Positions 54,395 through 63,710 of a stretch of 64,000 bases of DNA are shown here, piece by piece (position 1 is the first letter of the stretch; every line of letters starts with the position of its first letter). The notes beneath the pieces were generated by a model, which was not told the origin of the DNA, made no database searches, and saw only the letters and a program-made list of their open reading frames with translations. Source of the DNA: Opitutaceae bacterium (GTDB lineage Bacteria; Verrucomicrobiota; Verrucomicrobiia; Opitutales; Opitutaceae); NCBI GenBank assembly GCA_018402455.1, contig JAGYIG010000008.1, forward strand, positions 45,501 through 109,500, given 5' to 3'. The position numbers and the translations under genes are program-made.

Positions 54395-56432
54395 TCAATG
54401 CGCCCGCAGCGCCTCAACGACGAAGCTCCACCCGACTCGGGCTGAGGCATCACCTCGACAATTGTGATTCGTCCCGCCAGCAGGCGTGGCGCAGAGCACC
54501 GTGACGAGCTGGTGCATCCGCCCCGGCTGAAGGGTCACCTCGGCGAACAGGTAGACCCCCTCACTCTCCGGGCAAATCGAGTTGGCTCCAAATCGATCGC
54601 CAGCTTCGCCCGGGAAGAAACGTGGCCGGTGAGGCGGCGGGGACGGCGGACCAACCGGAAGGACTTTTCGTGAGAAAACAGTTGGGCGTTGCCATCCCGG
54701 TTTCCAAGTGGAACCGAGCCGACGGAACACCGCCGCGCTCGCCTCGATCTCGTCGAATACCACCACGACGTCCGGCTTCTGAAACAAGACCGTGCGGCGG
54801 ACCCGCTGGACGAGTCGTTCACCAGCGTAGGCGGGCGTAGCGTCGCTCGTCCACCAGACGCGTTTCCGCCTGAGCGTTCGTCCGGCTCCAGCCGGGTAGA
54901 GTCGGGCCTCCAGCCTGACTCCGGATTGGTGCCTTCTTTACGCGTCTGCGGTAGTGATGGCCCGCCCGTCAATCAGCACGGCATTGTGGGATTCCGTGAG
55001 CCGGAGAAGCCACTTCGGCTGGCGCCAGTCGTAGGCAGTTTTGCGGGTCCGTCAGCGACCGCTCACCATAGACTTTGTAAAGAGGTGGTTCCGGTCGGCG
55101 TGTTCGTGATTACCCGGTCCGCCGCTGCGAAACGCCAGCGCACAGCATCAGGGGGGCCGCCCAGCCCGGTGCGGCAAACGATCCAGTCGCAGTCCAATGA
55201 ACGTTGAGATACGACGCGGGAGGACTCACGGCCCGGTCAAAGTCACCACAGCACATCCAGATAGGACCTGGCGTAGGACGCCTGCTCGACGGCAAACTGC
55301 GCCACCTCCCCGGCGGGAGTTCCCGCCAATTGGCGGGAGCGAGCCACGCGGGCACACAATACGAACCGCTGTTCCACGCATCGCTGAAATTGACGATGTC
55401 GGGGGTTCCGTCGGGTTTGCGGCCCGCCTGCATCGAAAGATAGTATTTCACCATCCCTTCCAGATCGATCTCGTCGGCCCACCGGATCGAGCCGTCGGCG
55501 CGCTGGTGCGCCTCGAGGAACCCAAAAATGTGGAGCAGCGTGCCCGTGGCGTAGCCAAAGCCCTCGTGATAACTCCCGTCGGGATTGAAGAGGTCGAGAA
55601 TGGCGCGGGTGTTATAAATCGCCTGATCGAGCCACCCGTCCGCCCGGTCGTCATGCCCTCGAATCGCCAGCGCGCCGATGCCGAGTGAGGCCGCCGGGAC
55701 CGCGCGCAGGTTCGTGGTCGCAAGGATCACGGGCCAGTTGGTGAAGTCGATGTCGAAGAGTCGGGAGTGACGCTCATCCATGCGCCAGCCCGTCACCGTG
55801 CTGGGGTCGACCATGCCATCAAGAATTCGCGAACAGGGAGCGCATCCTTTCGCGGCGATGGCCGCCATGAGTTGGGCCTCGCGGTCGGCGCCAAGCGCAT
55901 CGCCTAGCACCTCGCGGAGAAAGACAACCGTATCGATGGTCACCGATGCCACCAGCAATCCGATGGTCGTGTCGCCATCGAGCATGTAGTCCCATTTCGG
56001 CATGGCTAAGATTTGGTCGAGGCCCTCCAGCAGCATGGCTTCGCGCGAGGGATCGGGACAGACGATCTGGACGATCCCTTGCTGGCGGAGCTCTTTCAGG
56101 GCCGCCCGGAAATCGGTGTACAAAATGCCGGTCTGCTCGGCGCGAGCGAGGGCCTCCCGGGTCGTGGTCACGCCCTCCCCGGCCCAGCCCTCCACGACGG
56201 GCGAGAGGATCGCACTGGTGGCCCCGGCTCGGATGCGTGGGACCTCCGCCGGGCTGAAAAACAGCCGAGGCGCCGGACCCACCTGAGGCATGAGCCCCCG
56301 CGCCGAGGTCGTCCGAGGCAGCATCGCCAGTGCCGTGGCACTGCCAAAGAGACGAAGCAGACTCCGGCGGGAAAGGGGCGCCCCTACGACTTTTCCGTCC
56401 AAGGGAGAGGTTTGATGTGAGGCGAAATTCAA
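54395..56432 (-). pseudogene. heparinase II/III-family protein, 3' half frameshifted
   Basis: The intact first part (56432 to about 55320, some 370 residues) starts with a twin-arginine-like signal (SRRSLLRLFGSATALAMLP) and continues with an alpha-helical toroid typical of polysaccharide lyases (DGSYHEGFGYATGTLLHIFG). From about 55320 the coherent frame jumps repeatedly: AGEVAQFAVEQASYARSYLD, then SGGPGNHEHADRNHL (the conserved heparinase Asn/His region), LTESHNAVLIDGRA, and KPDVVVVFDEIEASAAVFRR. These pieces are in order and look conserved, so the gene is broken by indels. The uninterrupted frame itself ends at 55110. It would be a secreted lyase for acidic polysaccharide. Confidence 0.75.
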
Positions 56433-56864
56433 TTTAACCGATTGAGTTTAACGGGTGGGGAAACGGGGGACAAGGGGCCGGATCGTAATCGCATTTGCGG
56501 GGATGAAACGGCCCGTCAAACCTGATCAGAAGCCCTACGTTCAACCGAGGCCACCCTAATGAGTGAAACCAGAGTTTTCGTCAGGAGCATATGCCCCTGA
56601 ACGGGAGGCCGATCCGACTTAGACGGCCTCAAGCGCGCAAGCGACGCCTCGTGCGCTGATGCCAATCTCCGCGCCCGCGGCAGCCGATTTATCGCAAACG
56701 CGCCTCGTTCCGTTCCGCCGGCGCTCTACCGCTGTCCCGCGTTCAAACCAAACCGGTCGGTAATCTCCGCCAGCCTTTGTATTGCCCCCTTGCGTCGCAA
56801 CAAGCCCGTGCCATGCTGACACTTTCTTTCGTCGCCCCACCGCTCTCAGGTTTAGCCGCGCCCC
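56433..56864. other. intergenic region without supported gene
   Basis: This 432-bp gap lies between the start of the heparinase-like gene and the CC0125-like lipoprotein gene, which diverge. Frames present are antisense or GC-driven. I see no RNA gene or strong hairpin. Confidence 0.45.
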
Positions 56865-57494
56865 ATGGTCCGACCGATCTATTTCCTCTGCCCCCCCTCT
56901 TTCCTCTTGGTGGTCCTCACAGGTTGCGGAGTGCCCTACTCGGAGGTGGGCAGCCGGGGCAGCGGCGGCCACTCCACCAACCCCATTGGGAACAACCAAT
57001 TCGAGGTCACCTACCTTTCGAATCAATCCGGCGGACAGCCCTCCAACCGCATGCGGGAATTGACCCTGTTGCGCGCAGCAGAGGTGACCTTGGAATATGG
57101 CTTCAGCCACTTTGTCGTGGAAGACGAGCTGGAGGACGTTCAAACCAAGTGGAGAATGCGCCCTACCACCACCCCAATTGGGGGCATCGGATCTTCCGGC
57201 AGTGGTATTTCGACCGGGGGCACCGTTGGGGGCATTGGCATTGGCTCGCCCACCGGCGGTCTGGGTACGACTTCCGGCGCGGGAGTGATAAGTTCCTCGA
57301 CTCCCGTCCCTGTTTCCATTCCGGAGCTGACCCTGCGCATCCGCTGCTACCACGGGGTGCCCACAGCCGCCTACCAAGGCGAGTTGTATGACGCGGCCCG
57401 CCTGCGCACGATCCTCGCGGTGCAATACGACATCGACATCGGCAGAGAATCCAAACCCGCCAGACCGCCGCCCACCATCCAAGTCATCGAGTAG
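56865..57494 (+). CDS. CC0125/CC1285-like lipoprotein with Gly/Ser-rich insert
   Basis: This 209-residue protein has a lipoprotein signal with lipobox VLTGC (cysteine near residue 21). The NNQFEVTYLSNQSGGQPSNR and LTLLRAAEVTLEYGFSHFVV segments (about 43-85) are the pattern I associate with CC0125/CC1285-type lipoproteins. A 45-residue Gly/Ser/Thr-rich linker (PIGGIGSSGSGISTGGTVGG and onward) separates this from the C-terminal part containing ELTLRIRCYHGVP. The function is unknown; it should be anchored to a membrane facing the periplasm. Its neighbours give no hint. Confidence 0.72.
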   Translation: MVRPIYFLCPPSFLLVVLTGCGVPYSEVGSRGSGGHSTNPIGNNQFEVTYLSNQSGGQPSNRMRELTLLRAAEVTLEYGFSHFVVEDELEDVQTKWRMRPTTTPIGGIGSSGSGISTGGTVGGIGIGSPTGGLGTTSGAGVISSSTPVPVSIPELTLRIRCYHGVPTAAYQGELYDAARLRTILAVQYDIDIGRESKPARPPPTIQVIE

Positions 57495-57755
57495 CTCCGG
57501 GAAGCTCGAACCAGAATCCTGTTCCCTTGGGGTCCGAAACCCTGCTGGACAACGAACGGCAAGGTCGGGCGCGTCGCGCCGAGACCGCCGCCGTAGGCTG
57601 CCGAGCACCACCACGCGAACGCCACGCGACCACCGTCGCCGTTGAGCTTCGATCCTACCCATCCTTCACCCACTTCGGTCATGGCCAAACAACGTCCAAA
57701 ATGGTCCGGGCTTGTGTCCGGTCGCTAAAGGGTCCACCACCTCGAGGGATCCTTT

Positions 57756-57929
57756 ATGACCGACGTCTCCCATCAACCTAGCTCAGCCCCCAAGATGTGT
57801 GGTTGCGGCAAAACCCAGAACCCGGAAGGCCATTGTGATGGCTCGCACGCCAAACCCGACCGCAAGAAATGCGGCTGCGGCAAGACCCAGGACCCGCAGG
57901 GCTATTGCGACGGCTCACACGCCAAATAA
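57756..57929 (+). CDS. tandem CDGSH iron-sulfur micro-protein
   Basis: The 57-residue product contains two nearly identical iron-sulfur binding units: MCGCGKTQNPEGHCDGSHAK at about 14-33 and CGCGKTQDPQGYCDGSHAK at about 39-57, joined by PDRKK. Each has CXCXXT, then a conserved Pro and CDGSH, giving the three Cys and one His that bind a 2Fe-2S cluster. The T-to-CDGSH spacing is one residue longer than in mitoNEET-like proteins. It is probably a small cytoplasmic redox or electron-transfer protein. ATG 57756 is the first in frame. A clear terminator follows, so it has its own transcript end. Confidence 0.82.
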   Translation: MTDVSHQPSSAPKMCGCGKTQNPEGHCDGSHAKPDRKKCGCGKTQDPQGYCDGSHAK

Positions 57930-57969
57930 TCCGTCCCGCCCACCGAGGGCTCCCCGCCCGAATTTCTCC

Positions 57970-57995
57970 AGCGCACCCTCCCAGGTGCGCTTTTT
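57970..57995 (+). terminator. rho-independent terminator
   Basis: An 8-bp stem AGCGCACC / GGTGCGCT with a CTCCCA loop runs into five T residues. It lies 41 bp after the CDGSH gene stop and ends that short transcript. Confidence 0.85.
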
Positions 57996-58114
57996 GTTGG
58001 GTGGACGCGGCGATCAAAGTGACGCCCGATCCGCCGCCTCCGCTGGTCATGAAATCGGTTTTATTTTCGGTTGTCGGGTCTTGAATCGCGACGGAGTTGG
58101 AACTTTTTCCCTCC

Positions 58115-59299
58115 ATGAAAGCTCACCTCGTTGCCTTGGCCCTCCTCCCCCTCCTGACCTGGGCGGCCTGTCGCGCGGAAACCGATGTTCCCCTTTCGCA
58201 AGGTAAAGTCGCGGCCGAAACCGGCTTCGAGCTGGAGGTCATCGCCCAGGATCTTTTCCTGCCGTGGAGCATCACCTGGCTGCCTGACCACACCGCCATT
58301 ATCACCGAAAAACGGGGCACCCTGCGGTCCTTGCATCAGGGGGTTTTGAGCGACCCGATCGACTTTCCGGTAGCGGTCACTTCCGGCGGGTCCGGGGGCA
58401 TCACGCGGGGCCAAGGGGGCCTCATGGACGTGGTCGCCAGCCCCAACTTTGCCACCGACGGCCTCCTCTACTTCACCTACGCGACCGGCGACACCGAGGC
58501 GAACCGAACCGAGCTGGCCCGCGCGCGCTGGACCGGCGCCGGCGTGGAGGATTTTGAAGTCCTCTGGCGCAACCCCCGTGACAAACCCAGCGGCCAGCAC
58601 TTCGGCTCGCGAATTCTGTTTCTACCCGACGGCACCCTGCTCCTGACCGTTGGCGACGGCGGCAACCCGCCCGTATCATTGGACGGTGAGGACATCCGGC
58701 AACAAGCCCAGAACCCCGCCACCGCGTTTGGCAAAGTCCTCCGCCTGCACCCCGACGGTTCGATCCCGACCGACAATCCGTCGTTCGACGGCAACGCCCT
58801 GCCCGGACTCTGGAGCTACGGGCACCGCAATATTCAAGGCATTGCCCGCGACCCAGAGACCGGTGAAATCTGGGCCAACGAACACGGTGCCTCGCAGGGC
58901 GACGAGTTGAACCTGCTCCAACCCGGCCGCAACTACGGCTGGCCCGCCGCCACCTTTTCCCGGAACTACGGACTGCGCACCGCGATCTCCGACGCCACCA
59001 CCCTCCCAGGTATGGAAGACGCCAAACTGGTGTGGATGGAAACCCAAGCCCCGTCCGGCCTGGTGGTCTACCGCGGTGAAGAATTCCCCTCCTGGCAAGG
59101 CGCCCTCCTTTCCGGCGGTCTGCGGAGCCAGGAGGTGCGCGTGATCCACTCCGCCCCAAACCCGGCCGCCCTCCAAGAAACCCGCATCCCCATCGAACAA
59201 CGGGTCCGCGACGTGCGCCTGGGCCCGGACGGCGGCCTCTACGTGTTGACCGACGCCACCGAAGGCCAACTCCTGCGCATCCGCCCGTCCGACTCGTGA
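58115..59299 (+). CDS. PQQ-dependent sugar dehydrogenase (soluble GDH/YliI-like)
   Basis: This protein of about 394 residues has a signal peptide (HLVALALLPLLTWAACRA) and the six-bladed propeller of soluble PQQ glucose/sorbosone dehydrogenases. Characteristic parts are FLPWSITWLPDHTAIITEK near residue 48, GQGGLMDVVASPNFATDGLL near 95, GQHFGSRILFLPDGTLLLTV near 160, and GHRNIQGIARDPETGEIWAN with EHGASQGDELNLLQPGRNYG near 240-275. These carry the PQQ and calcium ligands of the family. It would oxidise aldose sugars in the periplasm. ATG 58115 is preferred to an upstream TTG. Confidence 0.9.
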   Translation: MKAHLVALALLPLLTWAACRAETDVPLSQGKVAAETGFELEVIAQDLFLPWSITWLPDHTAIITEKRGTLRSLHQGVLSDPIDFPVAVTSGGSGGITRGQGGLMDVVASPNFATDGLLYFTYATGDTEANRTELARARWTGAGVEDFEVLWRNPRDKPSGQHFGSRILFLPDGTLLLTVGDGGNPPVSLDGEDIRQQAQNPATAFGKVLRLHPDGSIPTDNPSFDGNALPGLWSYGHRNIQGIARDPETGEIWANEHGASQGDELNLLQPGRNYGWPAATFSRNYGLRTAISDATTLPGMEDAKLVWMETQAPSGLVVYRGEEFPSWQGALLSGGLRSQEVRVIHSAPNPAALQETRIPIEQRVRDVRLGPDGGLYVLTDATEGQLLRIRPSDS

Positions 59300-59412
59300 G
59301 CCCCGACCCCTTGAACTAAGCAAGAGGGGAAGGTTCAGAGGGGAGCCCGGACGTCCCGCCTGCGTTGTGGGCGTTCCGATTCCGCTCCGCTCACCCGGCC
59401 CACGCCGGCGCG

Positions 59413-60021
59413 TCAGCGGAGGCGGGTTACGATGGTCGCAATGCTGCTGGCGAGACCGGCGTTGCCATCAAATCGTAACGCCGCCGCGGCGGCGGAGGGC
59501 CGGACGTAACGTTCGACGGCCGGCTGCACGGTGGTCCGGAATTGGGTGACGACGGATTCCCTGGTGCGACCCCGCTCCTGCACGTCTCGCTGGATGCGCC
59601 GGGCCAGTGCGGTGTCCTCATCGATGTCGATGAAGATGCCCAAATCAATCAGCGGGAGCAGCGCCGGATAACAAAGGGCAAAGAGCCCTTCGAGGATGAT
59701 GAAAGGCGCCGGGATCACGGTGGCCGTGGTCTCGCTCCGGAGGTGCACCGTGAAATCATACTGGGGTATGGCCACGGGCTCGCCGCGTTTCAGCTGCGCC
59801 ACATGCTTCACCAGCAGTTCGCTCTCCCACGCATCCGGGCAGTCAAAGTCGTGCCACGCCCGCTGTGCCGCAGACAAGTGCCGCAGATCGCGGTAGTAAT
59901 GATCGAGGGCAATACTCTGGCACTGCGAATCGCCGAGCGCGGCGACCAAGCCCTGCGCGACGCGGGATTTTCCCGAGCACGAAGGACCCGCAACAGCGAT
60001 GATCTTCGGCAGGTTCTGCAT
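59413..60021 (-). CDS. udk: uridine kinase-like P-loop kinase
   Basis: This protein of about 202 residues has the Walker A motif AVAGPSCSGKS near residue 9 and the uridine-kinase pattern IALDHYYRDLRHLSAAQRAW near 37, DFDCPDAWESELL near 58, YDFTVHLRSE near 85, and the Walker-B-like FIILEGLFAL near 105. It would phosphorylate uridine and cytidine in pyrimidine salvage. ATG 60021 is chosen since the domain starts immediately after it; a longer upstream frame adds nothing family-like. The C-terminus is a little short. Confidence 0.82.
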   Translation of the reverse strand: MQNLPKIIAVAGPSCSGKSRVAQGLVAALGDSQCQSIALDHYYRDLRHLSAAQRAWHDFDCPDAWESELLVKHVAQLKRGEPVAIPQYDFTVHLRSETTATVIPAPFIILEGLFALCYPALLPLIDLGIFIDIDEDTALARRIQRDVQERGRTRESVVTQFRTTVQPAVERYVRPSAAAAALRFDGNAGLASSIATIVTRLR

Positions 60022-60647
60022 GGCGAGGTTGGCGGTCAAAACGTCGAGGAAGACATCCCCTTTCGACGGAAAACAAATCGGCCCCGGACCTCGAACGCAC
60101 AAGACAAAACCCCAGGGACCAACGGCGATGCCCACCGTCCCAAAATCCAGCAATGGAAGACTTTTATTAACCTGTCCCTTAACAAGCCCAGCAACAAGAA
60201 CCCGCCGTCAACGACCGCGGCCCCGCGGAAGGCAGACCGCGGCGTGGGTAGGGGCGGCGCTTGACGCCGCCCGTTGCGGCGGAGCGGCCGGGCCGGGCGG
60301 ATCGGGGTTCGTCAAGCGAGGCCCCTACCGCGCGACCCGAACGGCGCCGAAAGGTGCCGGGGTCGCTGACCCGGGAGCAGACTGACAGTCTAGCAACGCT
60401 CTCTCCACGCCGGGCTACCGTTTTCGGACAATGCCTTCGCAAAGCCCCATATTTTACCTGTCCCTTCACGGGTTCTACCCGCCGGTAAACATGACCAGCG
60501 GGCCTCGCCGGGAGGTATGAATTATTTTCAGGTGACGTCGGCTTTACCGCCCGAGCCGCAGCTCATAGGTTCCTCCCAACCCCTTCGTCGGTTGCTCCTT
60601 GTTTTGCCGGGTGCCCCTGACGCCCTCTCATTATTTTCTAGTTTTCC
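60022..60647. other. long intergenic region with repeat
   Basis: This 626-bp gap between the divergent udk gene and the next gene holds a REP-like inverted repeat (listed separately) and a weak imperfect dyad between the GGGAGG at about 60510 and the CCTCCC at about 60571. I find no gene with convincing codon pattern. The last 100 bp are more AT-rich and should contain the promoter of the 60648 gene. Confidence 0.5.
60247..60329. repeat. REP-like inverted repeat
   Basis: GGTAGGGGCGGCGCTTGACG (60247-60266) and CGTCAAGCGAGGCCCCTACC (60310-60329) are inverted copies with two mismatches, separated by 43 bp of very GC-rich sequence. This is the layout of paired repetitive extragenic palindromes, and it could fold into a long stem in RNA. 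Confidence 0.6.
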
Positions 60648-61367
60648 ATGATTTCGCCGGCCTCAACCCTCAGGTTGCGCGGTGGGATTGCCGTGGTCCT
60701 GGCGGCCGTGGCAATCGCTGCCTCCGCGCGAACGGATAACCTGTCCCGATCGGCGGGAGGTTGGCTGGAATACTACTACCAGCAACCGAATCCCGATCAG
60801 TTCGTCACCGCCGTCTTTGCCCTGAGTCGAAACAATTACTTTGCCCTGCCCGACAACGTGCCCGTGGGCATCGGTTTCTTCGCGAGTGTTTTTCGGCAAA
60901 ACCCCGACTCCATCGACGAGTGGATGACCTACAGTCGACTGCTGCCCGAACGGGAGCGGCGTTTGATGATCTGCGCACTGTGGAGCGCCGGACACCCCAA
61001 AGGGGCGTCTTACCTGGCCTACTACGCGACCGAGATCGTGGGCGAGGAACTGGGAGCCAAATTGATCGAAGTGATGGAGCGCAGTCCGAAATTGGACGAT
61101 CCCGAGATTCATTCCAGCCGCGACGCCTATTTGAAATGGGGCGTGTATCTTGCGACCGGTGACGAAGCTGTCCTGCGCACCATCATGGAGGCCATGGCAA
61201 CCCGGGATGACCTCACCCTGCAGGACCGTTGGTGGCTGGCGGTGGCCGCTTCCCGCCACGAGCAAGTGATGGCGTTTTGCCAACGCGAGATCGCCACGCC
61301 GGACTCGCCGCTGCGCGATCTCATGCAACTGGTGGTCACGGCGCAATCCGCCTCACCCACCGGATAG
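60648..61367 (+). CDS. secreted hypothetical protein, helical
   Basis: This 239-residue protein has an N-terminal signal (GGIAVVLAAVAIAASA) and a mostly helical body. Motifs include SAGGWLEYYYQQPNPDQFV near residue 35, NVPVGIGFFASVFRQNPDSI near 68, RRLMICALWSAGHPKGASYL near 103 and DAYLKWGVYLATGDEAVL near 158. I recall similar unnamed secreted proteins across proteobacteria and verrucomicrobia but know no function. Downstream is another exported unknown on the same strand (78 bp gap), so they may be co-transcribed. Confidence 0.7.
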   Translation: MISPASTLRLRGGIAVVLAAVAIAASARTDNLSRSAGGWLEYYYQQPNPDQFVTAVFALSRNNYFALPDNVPVGIGFFASVFRQNPDSIDEWMTYSRLLPERERRLMICALWSAGHPKGASYLAYYATEIVGEELGAKLIEVMERSPKLDDPEIHSSRDAYLKWGVYLATGDEAVLRTIMEAMATRDDLTLQDRWWLAVAASRHEQVMAFCQREIATPDSPLRDLMQLVVTAQSASPTG

Positions 61368-61445
61368 AGCCCCGGCGCAATCCCGGCCAGGTCCCGCCCG
61401 GAAATCCCGGCGAACCTCTGGCACTTGATCTGCTTCATCTGGCGG

Positions 61446-61967
61446 GTGCCCCCGTCACGATCCAACTCCCTGAGACTGCTCCTGACCCTCCTCTTGGCCG
61501 GGTCGTCGTGGGCGGCGACTTCAGCGGAGCCCGTGACCATCATCACGGATCAGTCCGGCATGCCGGGCAACATCACCAAGGAGGGAGCCACCGAAATGGC
61601 GGTGCTGATGCAGCTCGCCCAACTCAAGTTTAGCACCGCTGCCGCGACCGGGGTGGTGGGCGTGGGCAACCCCTTTGGTCGCTTCAGTCCCGGCACCCAT
61701 CGGGCGCTGGAGTTGGCGGTGCACCAGGGCATCCCCGTGGTGCGTCTCGCCCAAAACGGCCGCCCCACCGCCCCCGCGGACAGCAACTGCCTGTTCATCG
61801 ATGGCGGGACCCTGCCCCCCCATGTCGCATCGGACCTGCTCAACCACTGCCTCGCCCGGTTTGGCCCCCTGCCCCCCGATCCGACTTCAGCCGACTGGAA
61901 AATCCGATACGATCGCTACCAGAACGCGTTCAAGGCCGCCGTCACCCTCCCCCGGCAAGAGAGCTGA
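61446..61967 (+). CDS. secreted hypothetical protein
   Basis: This protein of about 173 residues starts at GTG 61446, which gives a typical signal peptide (SRSNSLRLLLTLLLAGSSWA); a TTG 21 bp upstream is an alternative. The mature part has TIITDQSGMPGNITKEGATE and ATGVVGVGNPFGRF, then LELAVHQGIPVVRLAQNG and FIDGGTLPPHVASDLLNHCL. The alternating strand/helix pattern vaguely recalls the C-terminal domain of asparaginases, where a similar GVPVVR strand occurs, but no catalytic motif is present. I do not assign a function. Confidence 0.6.
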   Translation: MPPSRSNSLRLLLTLLLAGSSWAATSAEPVTIITDQSGMPGNITKEGATEMAVLMQLAQLKFSTAAATGVVGVGNPFGRFSPGTHRALELAVHQGIPVVRLAQNGRPTAPADSNCLFIDGGTLPPHVASDLLNHCLARFGPLPPDPTSADWKIRYDRYQNAFKAAVTLPRQES

Positions 61968-62129
61968 GCTGATCACGCCGCCCGCGGAGCTTTCGCCTCC
62001 CCCCACCCGCAAGAGGGCCCGAAGCAATTAGTTAAGCTTAAGTGGCGGCACCCTTTGACCCGCCCCTCAGGGACCGCCATGCTCAGCCCTCAGCCCCAAT
62101 CCTCCCCCTCAACCCCTTGTCCTACTCCC

Positions 62130-63410
62130 ATGCAACGTCCCCTGTTTTGCTTAGTCGCGATCCTGTGCTCATGGTGGCCGGTGGCGGCGGTCGCCTCTAC
62201 GCCCCCGGATCGACTGGTCGACCCCGATCGGGTTGACCAGGCTCTCGCCAATTTGATCGAGGAACACGGCCTGGTCGGCATTTCCGGACTTATCTTCGAA
62301 AAGGGCGAAGAGGTTTATTTCGGGGCACATGGGTTTGCCATGCGGGAAGAGCGACGTCCCATGCAGCGCGACACCCTGGCCTACATCTACTCGATGACCA
62401 AACCCATCACGGGCGTGGCGTTGATGACCCTCTACGAGGACGGGGCCTTCCGCCTCGATGACCCGCTGGCCAAATACGCGCCGGAGTTCGCCAATCTGAA
62501 GGTTTTTGTCGGCCTCGACGAGAAGGGAGACCCCATGCTCGAATCCCCGCACCGGGCACCCACCATCCGCGACGTCACCCGCCACACGGCGGGCTTCAGC
62601 CGAGGATCCGACCCAGGGCAGGACATCCCCTTCATCGCCGCCGCCTACCGCCAGTCGGACCCCAAGCACCAGGACCACACCCTCACCGAAATGGCGAAGT
62701 TGCTGGGACGCATCCCCCTTGGCTTTCATCCCGGGGAACGGTGGCTCTACGGCGACTCGGTTGATATTCAGGCCTTTCTGGTCGAGCGCATCAGCGGGAA
62801 ACCCTTCGCCGCCTACGTCCGGGAAAAGATCTTCGAACCGCTGGGGATGCACGAGACGGCCTACTACATCGGCCCCGAGCACGACCACCGCCGCACGCGC
62901 ATCTATGAACGGCAGGACGACGGCAGCTTCGCTCCCGAAGACCCTGCCGAGGTGGCCTACCATTTGGCGCCCCGCACCTTTACCCCCGGCGGTTCCCGGC
63001 TGATTTCCACGCTGGATGATTACATGCGTTTTGCCCGGATGTTGCTCAACGCCGGCGAGCTCGACGGGCACCGTATCCTGCAGCCCGACACCGTGCGCCT
63101 CATGGCGAGCAACGCGCTGCCCGCCACCCTCACCGACAGCCTCTGGTTGCCGACCAAGGGGCAGATGGGCTTTGGCATCAACTTCGCCGTGCGCATCGCC
63201 TCTCCGGCCACCCCGACGGAAAACTCCGGCGAAATCGGGGAGTTTTTCTGGGACGGCCGGGCCAGCACCCTCTTCTGGGTAGACCCGGTCAACGACATCG
63301 CCGCCGTACTCTTCACCCAATTCATGCCCTTCAATACCGTGCCCGCGCACAAGGCTTTCCGCGACGCCATCTACTGGGACGACCCCACCGCCGCCGCCCC
63401 CCGCGAGTAA
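62130..63410 (+). CDS. secreted serine hydrolase (beta-lactamase class C-like)
   Basis: This protein of about 426 residues has a signal peptide (LFCLVAILCSWWPVAAVA). The catalytic serine sits in SMTK near residue 90 (YIYSMTKPITGVALMTL), and the second-motif tyrosine is in RWLYGDSVDIQAFLVE near 208. RAPTIRDVTRHTAGFSRG near 150 and GSRLISTLDDYMRFARMLLN near 290 are also family marks. Family members are esterases, beta-lactamases or D-stereospecific peptidases. ATG 62130 fits the signal peptide. It is a distinct paralogue of the 24922-26211 gene. Confidence 0.87.
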   Translation: MQRPLFCLVAILCSWWPVAAVASTPPDRLVDPDRVDQALANLIEEHGLVGISGLIFEKGEEVYFGAHGFAMREERRPMQRDTLAYIYSMTKPITGVALMTLYEDGAFRLDDPLAKYAPEFANLKVFVGLDEKGDPMLESPHRAPTIRDVTRHTAGFSRGSDPGQDIPFIAAAYRQSDPKHQDHTLTEMAKLLGRIPLGFHPGERWLYGDSVDIQAFLVERISGKPFAAYVREKIFEPLGMHETAYYIGPEHDHRRTRIYERQDDGSFAPEDPAEVAYHLAPRTFTPGGSRLISTLDDYMRFARMLLNAGELDGHRILQPDTVRLMASNALPATLTDSLWLPTKGQMGFGINFAVRIASPATPTENSGEIGEFFWDGRASTLFWVDPVNDIAAVLFTQFMPFNTVPAHKAFRDAIYWDDPTAAAPRE

Positions 63411-63710
63411 CCGACCCCGCCGCCCCAACTGTTTGGGTAGCAAGCAGGGAGCACCCCTCACGACCTGCTCTTTCTCGGGGTCCGATCGCAGGCAGAGCCC
63501 AACAGTAGGGCCTCTTCTTTCCTCGGCTATCAACCAGAGGCAGGGCCGCCGCCATGCTCTTCATGTCAACAGCGGGCCCATTTTATTCGCCTGTTCCCCT
63601 ATTTCTTTGGCGTTTTGAATCCACCGGCGCATCTGGGTCGAAGGTTAGAATCAAACGGACATTACGGCGCGTTGCTGCCAACCGTATCATCACGCAGCTT
63701 GAAACCTCTC
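63411..63710. other. intergenic region without supported gene
   Basis: The 300 bp between the serine hydrolase gene and the last partial gene are less GC-rich toward the end. No gene, RNA or clear terminator could be supported; the promoter of the 63711 gene should lie here. Confidence 0.4.

Noticed and set aside
60500..60580. Possible riboswitch-like GGGAGG...CCTCCC structure before the 60648 gene
   Set aside because: Only a short imperfect pairing is visible and no conserved riboswitch core sequence is present.
62169..63533. 454-codon minus-strand frame opposite the serine hydrolase gene
   Set aside because: No motifs; the plus strand has SXXK and other hydrolase signatures.
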